From: Chitinilyticum litopenaei DSM 21440
GTDB taxonomy: Bacteria; Pseudomonadota; Gammaproteobacteria; Burkholderiales; Chitinibacteraceae
Length of the DNA stretch: 64,000 nucleotides
Assembly: GCF_000428145.1 (NCBI RefSeq)
Contig: NZ_ATZJ01000001.1
Location: 1 to 64,000 of the forward strand
Direction of reading: 5' to 3'
Position numbers and translations under genes: made by a program. The notes under the pieces were generated by a model. That model made no database searches. It had not been told where the DNA came from and saw only the letters and a list, made by a program, of their open reading frames with translations. Every line of letters starts with the position of its first letter. The first letter of the stretch is position 1. Of this stretch, positions 42,122 to 50,853 are shown piece by piece.

Positions 42122-45035
42122 GCTGGCAGCCGGATTGCTGCAAGGGCTGGACAAGCTGCTGCATGGCGAGGCGCGCGAATACCCGCAGGCGCTGGTGCTG
42201 GCGGAACAGCTCGAGAACGCCGCCGACACGCGCGAGCTCAAGGCGCGCGCGCTCTACCACCAAGGCGAAGCATTGGAGAACATGGGGCGCTTCCAGGAAG
42301 CGGAAGAGCGCCTGAATCGCGCGATGACGCTGGCCGAACGCGCCCGCGACAACGCCACGCAGCTGCTGATCGCCGATGTGCTGGGCAAGGTGAATTACAC
42401 GCTGGGGCAGACCAATGCCGCCTTGCGCTGCTGGAGCCGCGGACTCGAACTGGCGCTGGATGAAGGCTCGCTGGCGGCCTACATCAATTTTTATGTCGGC
42501 ATCGGCGGCATCTACATGCTCTACGGCATGCACGAGGAATCGCTGCACCATCACCTGAGCGCGCTGGAGTACTCGCAGGAACTCGACGACCCGCGCCTGC
42601 GCCTGAAGCTGCACATCTGGCTGGCCAGCGACTACAACCAGCTGGGCCGGCACGCGGAAGCGCTGCAGCAGCTCGGCCACAGCCGCGAGATCGCCGCCGG
42701 GCTGCCGGCCGGCAGCGAACGTACCGAAATCGGGCTGCACAGCGGCAATGCCTGGTGGGGACTGCGCAATCTGGAACATGCCGCCCAGTCCTACCAGGAC
42801 ACCATCCTGCTGGCGCACCGCTACAGCAGCATGTGGTGCCTGAGCCCCTGTCTTTTGGGGCTGGCGCGCATCCGCCGCGAACAGGGGCAAAGCGATGTCG
42901 CGCTGAAACTGGCGCGCGAGGCGCTGCAGGCCGCCGAGCAGAACGCCGCCCCTTTCCAGGAACAGCAAAGCCTGGCGCTGCTGTCGAGCATCGAAGAGGA
43001 ACTCGGTCTGGGCGAGGATGCGCTGGCGCATTATGAAGCGCATACCGAACTGAACCTGCGCATGGCGCGCGACCGCAATCTCAACCAGCTCGAAAGCAGC
43101 ACGCTGCGCAAGATCCGGCGCATGGAAACACGCATGCAGCTGCTGAAAACCGAGCAGGAGCGGCAAAAACTGCAGGAAGAAAGCATACGCCAGCAGGCGG
43201 CGCACCTGGCCGAGAAGCAGTCGCTGCTGGCCATCAACCAGGCCAAGAGCGACTTTCTGGCAATGATCAGCCATGAGATCCGCACACCGCTGACCGGCGT
43301 GATCGGCATGCTGCGTCTGGCGCTCAAGCAGCCCGAGCTGGCCGCCACCACGCGCGGCCAGCTCGATACCGGGCTGGAAAGCGCCGAGCTGCTGCTCGAC
43401 ATCATCAACGACATCCTCGACACCTCGAAAATCGAAGCCGGCAAGCTGGTGCTTGAAGACATCCCCTTCGACCTGCACCGGCTGATCGGCCAGGTCACCG
43501 GCCTGCTGCACGGCCGCGCCCGCGGCAAGGGTCTGGATTTCCGTGTCGAAATCCGCCACCTGCCGCAGCAAACCTATCTGGGCGACCCGACCCGGCTGCG
43601 GCAGATTCTCTTCAACCTGATCGGCAACGCCATCAAATTCACCGATCAGGGGCATGTCACGCTGACCGTCTGGTACGAAGCGCCGCTGCTGAAATTCACC
43701 GTTGCCGACAGCGGCATCGGCATGGATGCCGATACACGCTCGCGCCTGTTCCGCAAATTCGAGCAGGCCGACTCCTCGACCACGCGCCGCTTTGGCGGCA
43801 CGGGCCTGGGCCTGGCGATCTGCCACGGCCTGGTGCAGCTGATGCAGGGCGGCATTGCCGTGACCAGCGCGCCGGGCGAAGGCACCACCTTCCGCGTCGA
43901 TATTCCGCTGGCCATCATCGATACCGCACCGGACGAAGCGCAGCATGGCGAAGCGCCACAGCAGCTCAGCCACCAGCTGAAGGTGCTGTATGCCGAAGAT
44001 GTGCCCACCAACCAGCAGCTGGTGCAGGCCCTGCTCAATGAAATGGGCATGGACATCGTGCTGGTGGACGATGGCCAGCAGGCGCTCGAGGCGCTGGCGC
44101 GCGAAGACTACGATGTGGCGCTGATGGACTGGCGCATGCCGGTGATGGACGGCATGACCGCCATCCGCCACCTGCGCCGCGGCGGCCTGCCCGACGTGCG
44201 CGTGCGTGACCCCGACCTGTACGTGATCGCACTGACGGCCAATGCCTCGGAACGCGAACAGGAAGCCGGCGCACACGCCGGGCTGAACGAATACCTGCTC
44301 AAACCCATCGACCCGCAGGCATTGCAAAGCGCGCTGCAGCGCGCCATCCGCTACCAGCTGGCCCGCGGCAAGACACTGCCGCCGCTGATCCGGCATTCAC
44401 CGGCGCTGACCGGCAAGAGCGAGCAGGCGCCCTGGCTGATGCATCTGGCCGATGCCGGCGTCGACATCGCCGCCGCCCTGCCCCGGCTGAATTTCAACAA
44501 TGCGCGCCTGAACAACTGGCTGCGGCAATTCTTCCGCGAGCAGCAGGCGCTGATGGACCGGCTGGCCGCCGGCGAGCCGCCCGGCCAGCCCCTGCTGGAA
44601 CGCGTGCACGCCATGCGCGGCGTTGCCGGCACGCTGGGCCTCAACGAGCTCTTCCACCTCGCCACCGGGCTTGAGCAGGCGCTGCGCCGGCAGGATGCCG
44701 ACATCGACTATCACCCGCTGCTGGCCGCCTTTGCCGGCCTGCGCGAACGCGTGCTGGCGGCCCTGCCCGACAGCAGCCCGGCGGCCCGGCCACCGGCGCG
44801 CGGCCGGCAGCTGCAGCGTTTGCCGGACGCGCTGGCCGACGAGGTGGCGGCGCTGCAGCAGGCGCTGGACAACAACAGCCTGCGCGCCCGGCGTCTGCTG
44901 GAAACGCTGCTGCTGCACGCCCCCGAAACACGCAACCTGCTTGCGCCACTCGACCAGGCGCTGGCCCGGCTTGACTACCCGGCCGCCCGCGCCGCCCTGG
45001 CCGCACTGACCAGCCCCGAGGAGAACCGGCCATGA
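42114..45035 (+). CDS. TPR hybrid histidine kinase with receiver and Hpt domains
   Basis: This 973-aa soluble hybrid kinase has N-terminal TPR-like repeats (about 1-330) instead of a periplasmic sensor, a coiled coil (about 335-380), HisKA with H387 in ISHEIRTPLTG, a HATPase domain (NLIGNAIKF, ADSGIGM, RRFGGTGLGLAIC), and a receiver with D672 in LMDWRMPVMDG. A C-terminal Hpt domain has H832 in ERVHAMRGVAGTLGL. No membrane helix is seen. The phosphorelay His-Asp-His would hand phosphate to a separate receiver, most obviously the receiver-GGDEF protein whose gene overlaps by 4 bp. The TPR region likely senses through the two TPR partner proteins. Confidence 0.92.
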   Translation: MNELAAGLLQGLDKLLHGEAREYPQALVLAEQLENAADTRELKARALYHQGEALENMGRFQEAEERLNRAMTLAERARDNATQLLIADVLGKVNYTLGQTNAALRCWSRGLELALDEGSLAAYINFYVGIGGIYMLYGMHEESLHHHLSALEYSQELDDPRLRLKLHIWLASDYNQLGRHAEALQQLGHSREIAAGLPAGSERTEIGLHSGNAWWGLRNLEHAAQSYQDTILLAHRYSSMWCLSPCLLGLARIRREQGQSDVALKLAREALQAAEQNAAPFQEQQSLALLSSIEEELGLGEDALAHYEAHTELNLRMARDRNLNQLESSTLRKIRRMETRMQLLKTEQERQKLQEESIRQQAAHLAEKQSLLAINQAKSDFLAMISHEIRTPLTGVIGMLRLALKQPELAATTRGQLDTGLESAELLLDIINDILDTSKIEAGKLVLEDIPFDLHRLIGQVTGLLHGRARGKGLDFRVEIRHLPQQTYLGDPTRLRQILFNLIGNAIKFTDQGHVTLTVWYEAPLLKFTVADSGIGMDADTRSRLFRKFEQADSSTTRRFGGTGLGLAICHGLVQLMQGGIAVTSAPGEGTTFRVDIPLAIIDTAPDEAQHGEAPQQLSHQLKVLYAEDVPTNQQLVQALLNEMGMDIVLVDDGQQALEALAREDYDVALMDWRMPVMDGMTAIRHLRRGGLPDVRVRDPDLYVIALTANASEREQEAGAHAGLNEYLLKPIDPQALQSALQRAIRYQLARGKTLPPLIRHSPALTGKSEQAPWLMHLADAGVDIAAALPRLNFNNARLNNWLRQFFREQQALMDRLAAGEPPGQPLLERVHAMRGVAGTLGLNELFHLATGLEQALRRQDADIDYHPLLAAFAGLRERVLAALPDSSPAARPPARGRQLQRLPDALADEVAALQQALDNNSLRARRLLETLLLHAPETRNLLAPLDQALARLDYPAARAALAALTSPEENRP

Positions 45036-45946
45036 ACCCTGCCGGCAGCTATATCCTGGTCGTTGATGACCAGATGCAGAACATCGAATTGCTCGACAGC
45101 CTGCTGGGCGAGGAATTCGAAATCCGTTTTGCGCTCGACGGTGAAGCCGGGCTGCGGCTGGTGCAGCAGCAGGCCCCCGAGCTGATCCTGCTCGACGTGC
45201 TGATGCCCGGCATGGATGGTTACACCCTGTGCGCCCTGCTGAAGGACAACCCGGTTACGCGCGACATTCCGGTGATCTTTCTCACCGCGCTGGCCTCGCC
45301 CGAGGAGGAAACGCGGGGGCTGGACGCGGGCGCCGCCGACTACATCACCAAACCCTTCACTCCGGCCGTGGTGCGCGCGCGCGTGCGCAACCACATCGAA
45401 CTGAAGCGCGCGCGCGACATCCTGCTGAGCCTCTCGCAAACCGATGGCCTGACCGGGCTGGCCAACCGCCGCTTCCTCTTCGACCGGCTGGCCAGCCTGC
45501 TGCCGCAGCCGGAAGCCGCCAGCCACAGCCTGGGGCTGATTCTTGCCGACGTCGACGATTTCAAGCGCTACAACGACCAGTTCGGCCATCCCGCCGGAGA
45601 CCTCTGCCTGCAGCGCGTGGCCGGCGTACTGCGCGCGGCGCTGCGTGGCCAGGGCGACCTCGCGGCGCGCTATGGCGGCGAGGAATTCTGCTGCCTGCTG
45701 CCCGACGCCACGCTGGACACGACACTGGCCATTGCCGAACGCATCCGCCACGACATCGAGGCGCTGGCCATGCCGCATTGTCAGCAGGCCCATCACCCGG
45801 TGGTCACGCTCAGCCTGGGCGCCACCTTCAAGCCGGCAGGCCGGAATCAGTCGCTCGACGAGCTGCTGAGCCAGGCCGACCAGGCCCTGTATCAGGCCAA
45901 GGCCGCCGGCCGCAACCGCGTTTCGGCAGCACTCGGCCCGCAATAA
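45032..45946 (+). CDS. Receiver-GGDEF diguanylate cyclase (PleD-like)
   Basis: This 304-aa response regulator has D55 in LLDVLMPGMDG and a GGDEF domain with GGEEF at 215-219 (RYGGEEF), so it should make cyclic-di-GMP. The usual inhibitory RxxD site before GGEEF is not intact: the aligned position reads GQGD. Product inhibition is therefore doubtful. It is the last gene of the TPR-kinase operon and overlaps the kinase by ATGA, making it the probable phosphate acceptor of the kinase Hpt domain. Confidence 0.92.
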   Translation: MNPAGSYILVVDDQMQNIELLDSLLGEEFEIRFALDGEAGLRLVQQQAPELILLDVLMPGMDGYTLCALLKDNPVTRDIPVIFLTALASPEEETRGLDAGAADYITKPFTPAVVRARVRNHIELKRARDILLSLSQTDGLTGLANRRFLFDRLASLLPQPEAASHSLGLILADVDDFKRYNDQFGHPAGDLCLQRVAGVLRAALRGQGDLAARYGGEEFCCLLPDATLDTTLAIAERIRHDIEALAMPHCQQAHHPVVTLSLGATFKPAGRNQSLDELLSQADQALYQAKAAGRNRVSAALGPQ

Positions 45947-46018
45947 GCCTGCGACCGACATCGAGGCTATCGTGCGCCAGGTATTTGCAGGACCATGGGA
46001 ATCACCGGCATTCATCAT

Positions 46019-46067
46019 GGGTATATCGTTACAGCCATTCAGGAGCAATGGCTACAGCGACATACCC
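46019..46067. repeat. 49-bp palindromic repeat, copy G
   Basis: Ends GGGTATATCG and CGACATACCC; inner arms ACAGCCATT and AATGGCT. It lies 73 bp after the diguanylate cyclase gene and 11 bp before the next inverted-repeat element. Confidence 0.9.
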
Positions 46068-46077
46068 AATCGACCAA

Positions 46078-46218
46078 CCTGATTATGTCTCTCTTTCAGA
46101 AACCCTTTTTTCGTCATGCCCGCGAAGGCGGGCATCCAGAGCAAAGCTTGATTTCACACGCTCATCTGGATTCCCGCGTACGCGGGAATGACGATTCTGA
46201 AGCAGAGACATAATCAGG
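46078..46218. mobile_element. 141-bp inverted-repeat element carrying two dRS3-like repeats
   Basis: The ends CCTGATTATGTCTC (both arms, about 24 bp, two mismatches) match the element at 30939-31262. Inside are two opposed 20- to 22-bp palindromes: CATGCCCGCGAAGGCGGGCA at about 46115 and ATTCCCGCGTACGCGGGAAT at about 46170. The second fits the neisserial dRS3 pattern ATTCCC(N8)GGGAAT exactly. No coding frame is present. Confidence 0.8.
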
Positions 46219-46347
46219 TTGATTAATCACCTGATTGACCACTTCGGCTGCTGCTGCGCCAGCACGAGGCCGGGTACGCACAGGTTTGCGCTAGGCCCTC
46301 TGGCCGTGTGCCAGCAGTACTCCGGCACGTGCCGCCCGGCGCGGCCA

Positions 46348-46773
46348 TCAATCCGGGCCGGGGACATGCTCCGGGCACCGACCCGGCTCGGCCAGCCCGG
46401 CAAGGATGGGGCAGTCCGGACGCTGGTCACCCGCGCAGCTGCCCACCAGTGCGGCCAGCGCCGCCCGCATGGCCTGCAGGCTGGCGATGCGCTCATCCAG
46501 CTCGGCCATGTGGCTGGCCGCCAGCCGTTTGACATCGGCACTGCTGCGCTCCTGGTCCTGCCACAGCGACAGCAGCGTGCGGATCTGCTCCAGCGAAAAC
46601 CCGAGCACGCGCGCCTGGCGGATGAAGCGCAAGGCATGCAGGTCACGCTCGGCATACAATCGGTAGCCCGCTGCCGAACGCGCGCCGGGACGGATCAGAC
46701 CCAAACCTTCGTAATGCCGGATCATCTTGGCCGAAACGCCGCTCGCGGCAGCGGCCTGCCCGATATTCATCAT
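46348..46773 (-). CDS. cueR: CueR-like copper-responsive MerR regulator
   Basis: This 141-aa MerR protein starts MMNIGQAAAASGVSAKMIRHYEGLGL with the classic winged HTH, RSAAGYRLYAERDL, and a dimerisation helix. The metal loop near the C terminus has two cysteines (SCAGDQRPDCPI), the CueR/HmrR pattern for monovalent copper, silver or gold. It overlaps the end of copA by 4 bp and is probably cotranscribed with it. Two matching operators (49213-49246 and 49842-49875) lie upstream of copA and copZ. Confidence 0.92.
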   Translation of the reverse strand: MMNIGQAAAASGVSAKMIRHYEGLGLIRPGARSAAGYRLYAERDLHALRFIRQARVLGFSLEQIRTLLSLWQDQERSSADVKRLAASHMAELDERIASLQAMRAALAALVGSCAGDQRPDCPILAGLAEPGRCPEHVPGPD

Positions 46774-49181
46774 GCCCTTTCCTCCCTTGCGCCGGCAGCG
46801 GCGCGCCAGCGGCGCAGCAGCAATGCATTGCCCACCACGCTGACGCTGGATAGCGCCATCGCGCCACCGGCCACCATGGGATTGAGCAGGCCCAGGGCCG
46901 CCAGCGGTATGCCGACCAGATTGAAAATGAAGGCCCAGAACAGATTCTGGCGGATTTTGCGGTAAGTATGGCGCGAAATGTCGAGCGCGGCGGCAACCAG
47001 CCGCGGATCGCTGCGCAACAGTGTCAGCCCGGCAGCCTGCATGGCCACATCGGTTCCCGAGCCCATCGCGATGCCGACATCGGCGGCAGCCAGCGCCGGG
47101 GCATCGTTGATGCCGTCACCGACCATCGCCACCACACGGCCATCGGCGCGCAATTCGGCCATGGCGGCGGCCTTGCCGTCGGGCAGCACGCCGGCGACGA
47201 TGCGCTGCAGGCCCAGCTCGCGGCCGATGCGTTCAGCGGCCCCCTGGCTGTCGCCGGACAGCATCACCGTGGCCACACCCAGCTCATGCAGACGCGCCAC
47301 CGCGGCGCGTGCACCGGGACGGGCCTCATCGCCAAAGCACAAGAGGCCAAGCAGACGCCGGCTGTCCGCTTCCGCCAGCCAGGCCAGGCTTTGTCCGGCG
47401 GCATGCGCGGCGGCCTCCTGCTGCTGCAGCGCAGCCAGGGCAATGCCGTGTTCCTGCATCAGGCGGGTATTGCCCAGCAGGTAGCGGACGCCGGCAACGT
47501 CGCCCTGCATGCCCCGGCCCGGCAAGGCGCGTACTGCGGCGGCCGCGCTGACCGGCAGACCGGCTGCGCTGGCCGCAACGGTCACCGCATGGGCCAGGGG
47601 ATGGGTACTGCCGCGCTGCAGCGCGGCGGCCAGCGCCAGCACGGCGCCGGTATCGCCACCGAGCGCATGGCTGGCCTGCAGGCGGGGCTTGCCGGCCGTC
47701 AACGTACCGGTCTTGTCAAAGGCGACGACGCGCACGCGATGCGCCAGCTCCAGCGCTTCGGCGTCCTTGATCAGGATGCCCTGGCGCGCGGCGACGCCGG
47801 TTCCCGCCATGATCGCCGCCGGTGTGGCCAGGCCCAGCGCGCACGGGCAGGCAATCACCAGCACGGCCACGGCGTTGAGAATGGCGGTCTCGATATCGCC
47901 CGTCCACCACCACCAGCCCGCCAGCGTCAGCAGGGCAATCAGCAGCACCACCGGGACAAATACGGCGCTGATGCGATCCACCAGCCGCTGCACCGGCGCC
48001 TTGGCCGCCTGGGCGGCCTCGACCATGCGGATCATGCGCGCCAGCATGCTTTCGGCGGCCACCGCGCTGGCCGTGACCAGCAACAGCCCATCCAGATTGA
48101 GGGCGCCGGCACTGACGCGCGCCCCCGGCCCCCTGCTCACCGGCAGGCTCTCACCACTGAGCAGGGCCTCATCGAGCTGGCTTTCGCCTTCGCTGATCAC
48201 GCCATCGACCGGCACCTGCTCGCCGGGACGCACCACCAGCAGATCGCCCGGCTGCACGGCCTCGACGGCGAGGTCGGTGTCCACCCCGGCGCGGCGCACG
48301 CGCGCCGAACCCGGGCGCAACGCCTGCAGGGCGCGAATCGCCGCGCTGGTCTGGCGGCGGGCTCGCGCTTCCAGCCATTTGCCCAGCAGCACCAGCGTGA
48401 TCACTACCGCCGAGGTCTCAAAATACAGGTGCGCACCGGCATGTCCGGCATGCAGCCACCACTGGTAGAGCGACAGGCCATAGGCGGCCGAGGTGCCCAG
48501 CGCCACCAGCTGATCCATATTCCCCGCACCGGCCAGCAGGGCCCGCCAGCCGGCGCGGTAAAAGCGTGCGCCAAGCCAGAACTGCACCGGCGTTGCCAGC
48601 AGGAACTGCCAGAGGGCCGGCATTGACCAGTGCTCGCCCCAGAACGCCGCCAGCATCGGCACGACCAGCGGCAGGGTCAGCAGTGCGGCCAGCACCACCG
48701 GCCAGCCCTCGCGCGCTTCCCGGGATACAGCGGCCGTCTGCTCTGCCGGGCTGGCCCGATAACCGGCTGCGGCCACGGCAGCGACCAGGGTTTCCACCGC
48801 CACTGGCGGCAACACCTCCACCGTCGCCACTTCCGCAGCGAGATTGACACTGGCCGACACCACGCCATCCACGCCGTGCAAGGCCTTCTCGATCCGGCCG
48901 GCACAGCTGGCGCAGCTCATGCCGCCAATCGCCAGCCGGACCGAGCGGGTGCGCAGCGCATAGCCTGCCCGGGTGACGGCATCGGCCAGGCTTGCCGCCG
49001 GCAGGCCGGCATCGACCTCCAGCGTGGCCGTCTCGCTGGCCAGATTGACGCTGACCGCGCGCACGCCGGCCAGACGGCCCAGCGCACTTTCGATACGGGA
49101 TACGCAACTGGCGCAACTCATGCCGCTGATGCCGAACTGGATGCGCCCGGTGGCGGCGGAAGAAACAAGCGGACCGTTCAT
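46770..49181 (-). CDS. copA: Copper-exporting P1B-type ATPase
   Basis: This 803-aa copper pump has two N-terminal heavy-metal-binding domains, each with GMSCASC, about eight membrane helices, the intramembrane metal site ACPCALG, the phosphorylation motif DKTGTLT, and MVGDGINDAPALAAADVGIAMG. It exports Cu(I) from the cytosol. AGGAG precedes the start. The promoter upstream has a CueR-type 19-bp spacer. Downstream cueR overlaps it, giving an autoregulated unit. All key motifs are intact. Confidence 0.96.
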   Translation of the reverse strand: MNGPLVSSAATGRIQFGISGMSCASCVSRIESALGRLAGVRAVSVNLASETATLEVDAGLPAASLADAVTRAGYALRTRSVRLAIGGMSCASCAGRIEKALHGVDGVVSASVNLAAEVATVEVLPPVAVETLVAAVAAAGYRASPAEQTAAVSREAREGWPVVLAALLTLPLVVPMLAAFWGEHWSMPALWQFLLATPVQFWLGARFYRAGWRALLAGAGNMDQLVALGTSAAYGLSLYQWWLHAGHAGAHLYFETSAVVITLVLLGKWLEARARRQTSAAIRALQALRPGSARVRRAGVDTDLAVEAVQPGDLLVVRPGEQVPVDGVISEGESQLDEALLSGESLPVSRGPGARVSAGALNLDGLLLVTASAVAAESMLARMIRMVEAAQAAKAPVQRLVDRISAVFVPVVLLIALLTLAGWWWWTGDIETAILNAVAVLVIACPCALGLATPAAIMAGTGVAARQGILIKDAEALELAHRVRVVAFDKTGTLTAGKPRLQASHALGGDTGAVLALAAALQRGSTHPLAHAVTVAASAAGLPVSAAAAVRALPGRGMQGDVAGVRYLLGNTRLMQEHGIALAALQQQEAAAHAAGQSLAWLAEADSRRLLGLLCFGDEARPGARAAVARLHELGVATVMLSGDSQGAAERIGRELGLQRIVAGVLPDGKAAAMAELRADGRVVAMVGDGINDAPALAAADVGIAMGSGTDVAMQAAGLTLLRSDPRLVAAALDISRHTYRKIRQNLFWAFIFNLVGIPLAALGLLNPMVAGGAMALSSVSVVGNALLLRRWRAAAGAREERA

Positions 49182-49212
49182 GGTATCGACTCCTGTCTGG
49201 GTGAGGGTGATG

Positions 49213-49246
49213 CCAGCATCGGCCTTGCCACAATGGGAAGGTCAAG
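49213..49246 (-). promoter_or_regulatory. CueR-type promoter of copA-cueR
   Basis: On the minus strand -35 TTGACC and -10 GATGCT are 19 bp apart. The spacer holds the dyad CCTTCCC-ATTGTGG-CAAGG. A 19-bp spacer with this dyad is the mark of MerR-family activation, where the regulator twists the DNA. Confidence 0.88.
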
Positions 49247-49290
49247 CGGCAGGGCCGCCGTTTTCCCACCATCCGTCCGCCAGACATGAC

Positions 49291-49314
49291 AACGCCCCTG
49301 CACGCAGGGGCGTT
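49291..49314. terminator. Hairpin downstream of copZ
   Basis: AACGCCCCTG and CAGGGGCGTT form a 10-bp stem with a 4-base loop, 20 bp past the original copZ stop. There is no clear U-run. Confidence 0.5.
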
Positions 49315-49333
49315 GGTGGTGCGCGCCGGGCGC

Positions 49334-49801
49334 TCAGCTGCGCGGCCGGGCGGGATAGCCGATTGCGGCCAGCGTGGCGCAGACACCAGGCTCTGTTGAT
49401 GTTTGATTACTTTTTACGCAGCCCCGCCAGCTTGCCGGGGCGCGAAACCAAGCGCAAGCAAGTACGGGTACTTGCGAGCATTGGTGACAAAGCATCCGGC
49501 AAGAATGGCGGGGCTGCCCGAAGGGCGATGGGCTCTTTTGCCTCATTGCGGCGTTATTCGCCGCTGACAGTACCGGTACTGCGGCGCGGCGAATGCCTTG
49601 CACTGAGGCAAAATAGCCCATCGCGTAAAAATCAATCAAACATCAACAGAGCCTAGCCTCTGTTTCAGCAGTCTCCACGGTCAACAGCCGGGCCGCGCGA
49701 TCCAGAGCGATGCGGGCATCGGTATCCAGCTCCAGCAGTGCGCGGCGGATCTTGCCTTCGCAGCTGGCGCAGCCAATATTGGCGACTTCGAGGGTGTACA
49801 T
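49334..49801 (-). pseudogene. copZ: copZ copper chaperone gene, split by a 267-bp element
   Basis: The minus strand from ATG 49801 encodes MYTLEVANIGCASCEGKIRR and the first three-quarters of a heavy-metal-associated domain with the metal motif GCASC. After TVETAETEA the frame enters the element at 49654 and stops at TGA 49643-49645 (adding RLC). The missing end, GVCATLAAIGYPARPRS and stop, is found just past the element (49334-49387). Removing 49388-49654 rejoins both parts in frame into a 67-aa CopZ. As it stands, the 52-aa product lacks the last helix and strand. A CueR promoter still precedes it. Confidence 0.88.
49388..49654. mobile_element. 267-bp bipartite hairpin element inserted in copZ
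   Basis: The terminal inverted repeats begin AGGCTCTGTTGATGTTTGAT on both arms and extend about 32 bp to TTTTTACGC. Two separate long hairpins fill the interior: 49421-49514 (GCCCCGCC/GGCGGGGC) and 49526-49623 (CGATGGGCT/AGCCCATCG). It encodes no protein and leaves no target duplication. The relative at 50854-51120 has exactly the same length. Confidence 0.9.
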
Positions 49802-49841
49802 GGTGCTCTCCTGAAAATAACGGTCAACAGCGACCGTGAGC

Positions 49842-49875
49842 CCAGCATCGACCTTGCCACCGTGGCAAGGTCAAG
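49842..49875 (-). promoter_or_regulatory. CueR-type promoter of copZ
   Basis: On the minus strand TTGACC and GATGCT are again 19 bp apart, and the spacer holds a perfect dyad (CCTTGCCAC/GTGGCAAGG). The -35 contains the TGA stop codon of the upstream AraC gene. Confidence 0.9.
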
Positions 49876-50752
49876 CCCCCTCGGATGCCGCGCCGCCGCG
49901 CGCCATGACACTGGGAGGCACACCGAAGTGCTGGCGAAAACGCCGTGAGAAGCTGGCCAGCTCGCAATAGCCGACCCGTGTCGCCACCGCATGCACCGGA
50001 TGGCCGTCCTGCAAGAGTTCGCGCGCGCGCTGCATGCGCAAGCCAAACACCAGCTGGCCGGGCGCCTGCCCCAGATGCAGACGGCACAGGCGATGCAGAT
50101 GGGCCGGCGTGATGTGCAGTTTGGCGGCAAGGCGCTCATTGCTCCAGTCATCGGCGGGCTCGCGCAGCACGGCATTGAGCAGCAGCTGCAGCTCATGCAG
50201 CCGCCCGTCCTGCGGCTGATGGTCAGCCAGCGCCCGCTTGAGCTGCTGCCCGAGCAGATCCAGCGCGGGAATCATCAGAGCGCCGGGCTGGCCGGCATTG
50301 GCCAGGCTGGCCTCGCGCTGGAACAGCGACACGGCATCCCACAGGACGTGGCCTTGCGCCGACTCGCCCACCCAGCACGACGGCTGATCGAGAAAGGCCC
50401 AGCGCGCATCGTCGCAAAGCAGAAACCACACATGCGGCATCACCGCCGCGCCGCTGCGCCGAAAGCCGCGCCGCCCGCCGCGCGGCAGCACCCCGAACTG
50501 GCCCGGACCCACCCGCCAGCGCTGCTCGCCCTCAAACAGCTCGGCCTCGCCATCCAGGACAAAGAGCAGTACATGAAAGGGTGCATCGATGCGCTCGACC
50601 TCGCACAGGCCATCGGGGGCACCAATGCCGCACATATAGAGGCCACGCGCGCGCATCGGCGGGCAGGACGCGTCATGAAACACATGCGCCCCGACCAGCC
50701 GGCCGACCGGTTTGTCCTCAAGTTCAAAGCGTTCGTAATAGATCGTCGCCAT
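49871..50752 (-). CDS. AraC-family regulator, paralogue 1
   Basis: This 293-aa regulator has an N-terminal cupin-like sensing domain (MATIYYERFELED, DAPFHVLLFVLDGEAELFEGEQ, RVGPGQFGVLPRGG) and a C-terminal AraC double HTH (LHITPAHLHRLCRLHLGQAP, then VATRVGYCELASFSRRFRQHFG). It closely resembles the AraC protein at 54271-55170, and the two bracket the chitinase and beta-helix genes. The ATG at 50752 matches the paralogue start; the longer frame runs into the repeat element. Its stop lies inside the copZ promoter. Confidence 0.9.
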   Translation of the reverse strand: MATIYYERFELEDKPVGRLVGAHVFHDASCPPMRARGLYMCGIGAPDGLCEVERIDAPFHVLLFVLDGEAELFEGEQRWRVGPGQFGVLPRGGRRGFRRSGAAVMPHVWFLLCDDARWAFLDQPSCWVGESAQGHVLWDAVSLFQREASLANAGQPGALMIPALDLLGQQLKRALADHQPQDGRLHELQLLLNAVLREPADDWSNERLAAKLHITPAHLHRLCRLHLGQAPGQLVFGLRMQRARELLQDGHPVHAVATRVGYCELASFSRRFRQHFGVPPSVMARGGAASEGA

Positions 50753-50853
50753 GGCGGTGCGGCACGTGATGATTGGACAAATTGCCAACAAGAATCCGAC
50801 ATTCCACTGGGCATGACAAGGGTATAGATTGTCTTCGCACTGTCTCTGTTCGT

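Noticed and set aside
42006..44396. Minus-strand open frame of 796 codons
   Set aside because: It is fully antisense to the hybrid kinase, which has clear domains and motifs. The frame is a GC-content artefact.
46968..48626. Plus-strand open frame of 552 codons
   Set aside because: It lies antisense to copA and shows no family features.
49334..49639. 101-codon minus-strand frame with its own ATG
   Set aside because: Its last 17 codons are the displaced end of copZ; the rest is mobile-element sequence read in a chance frame.
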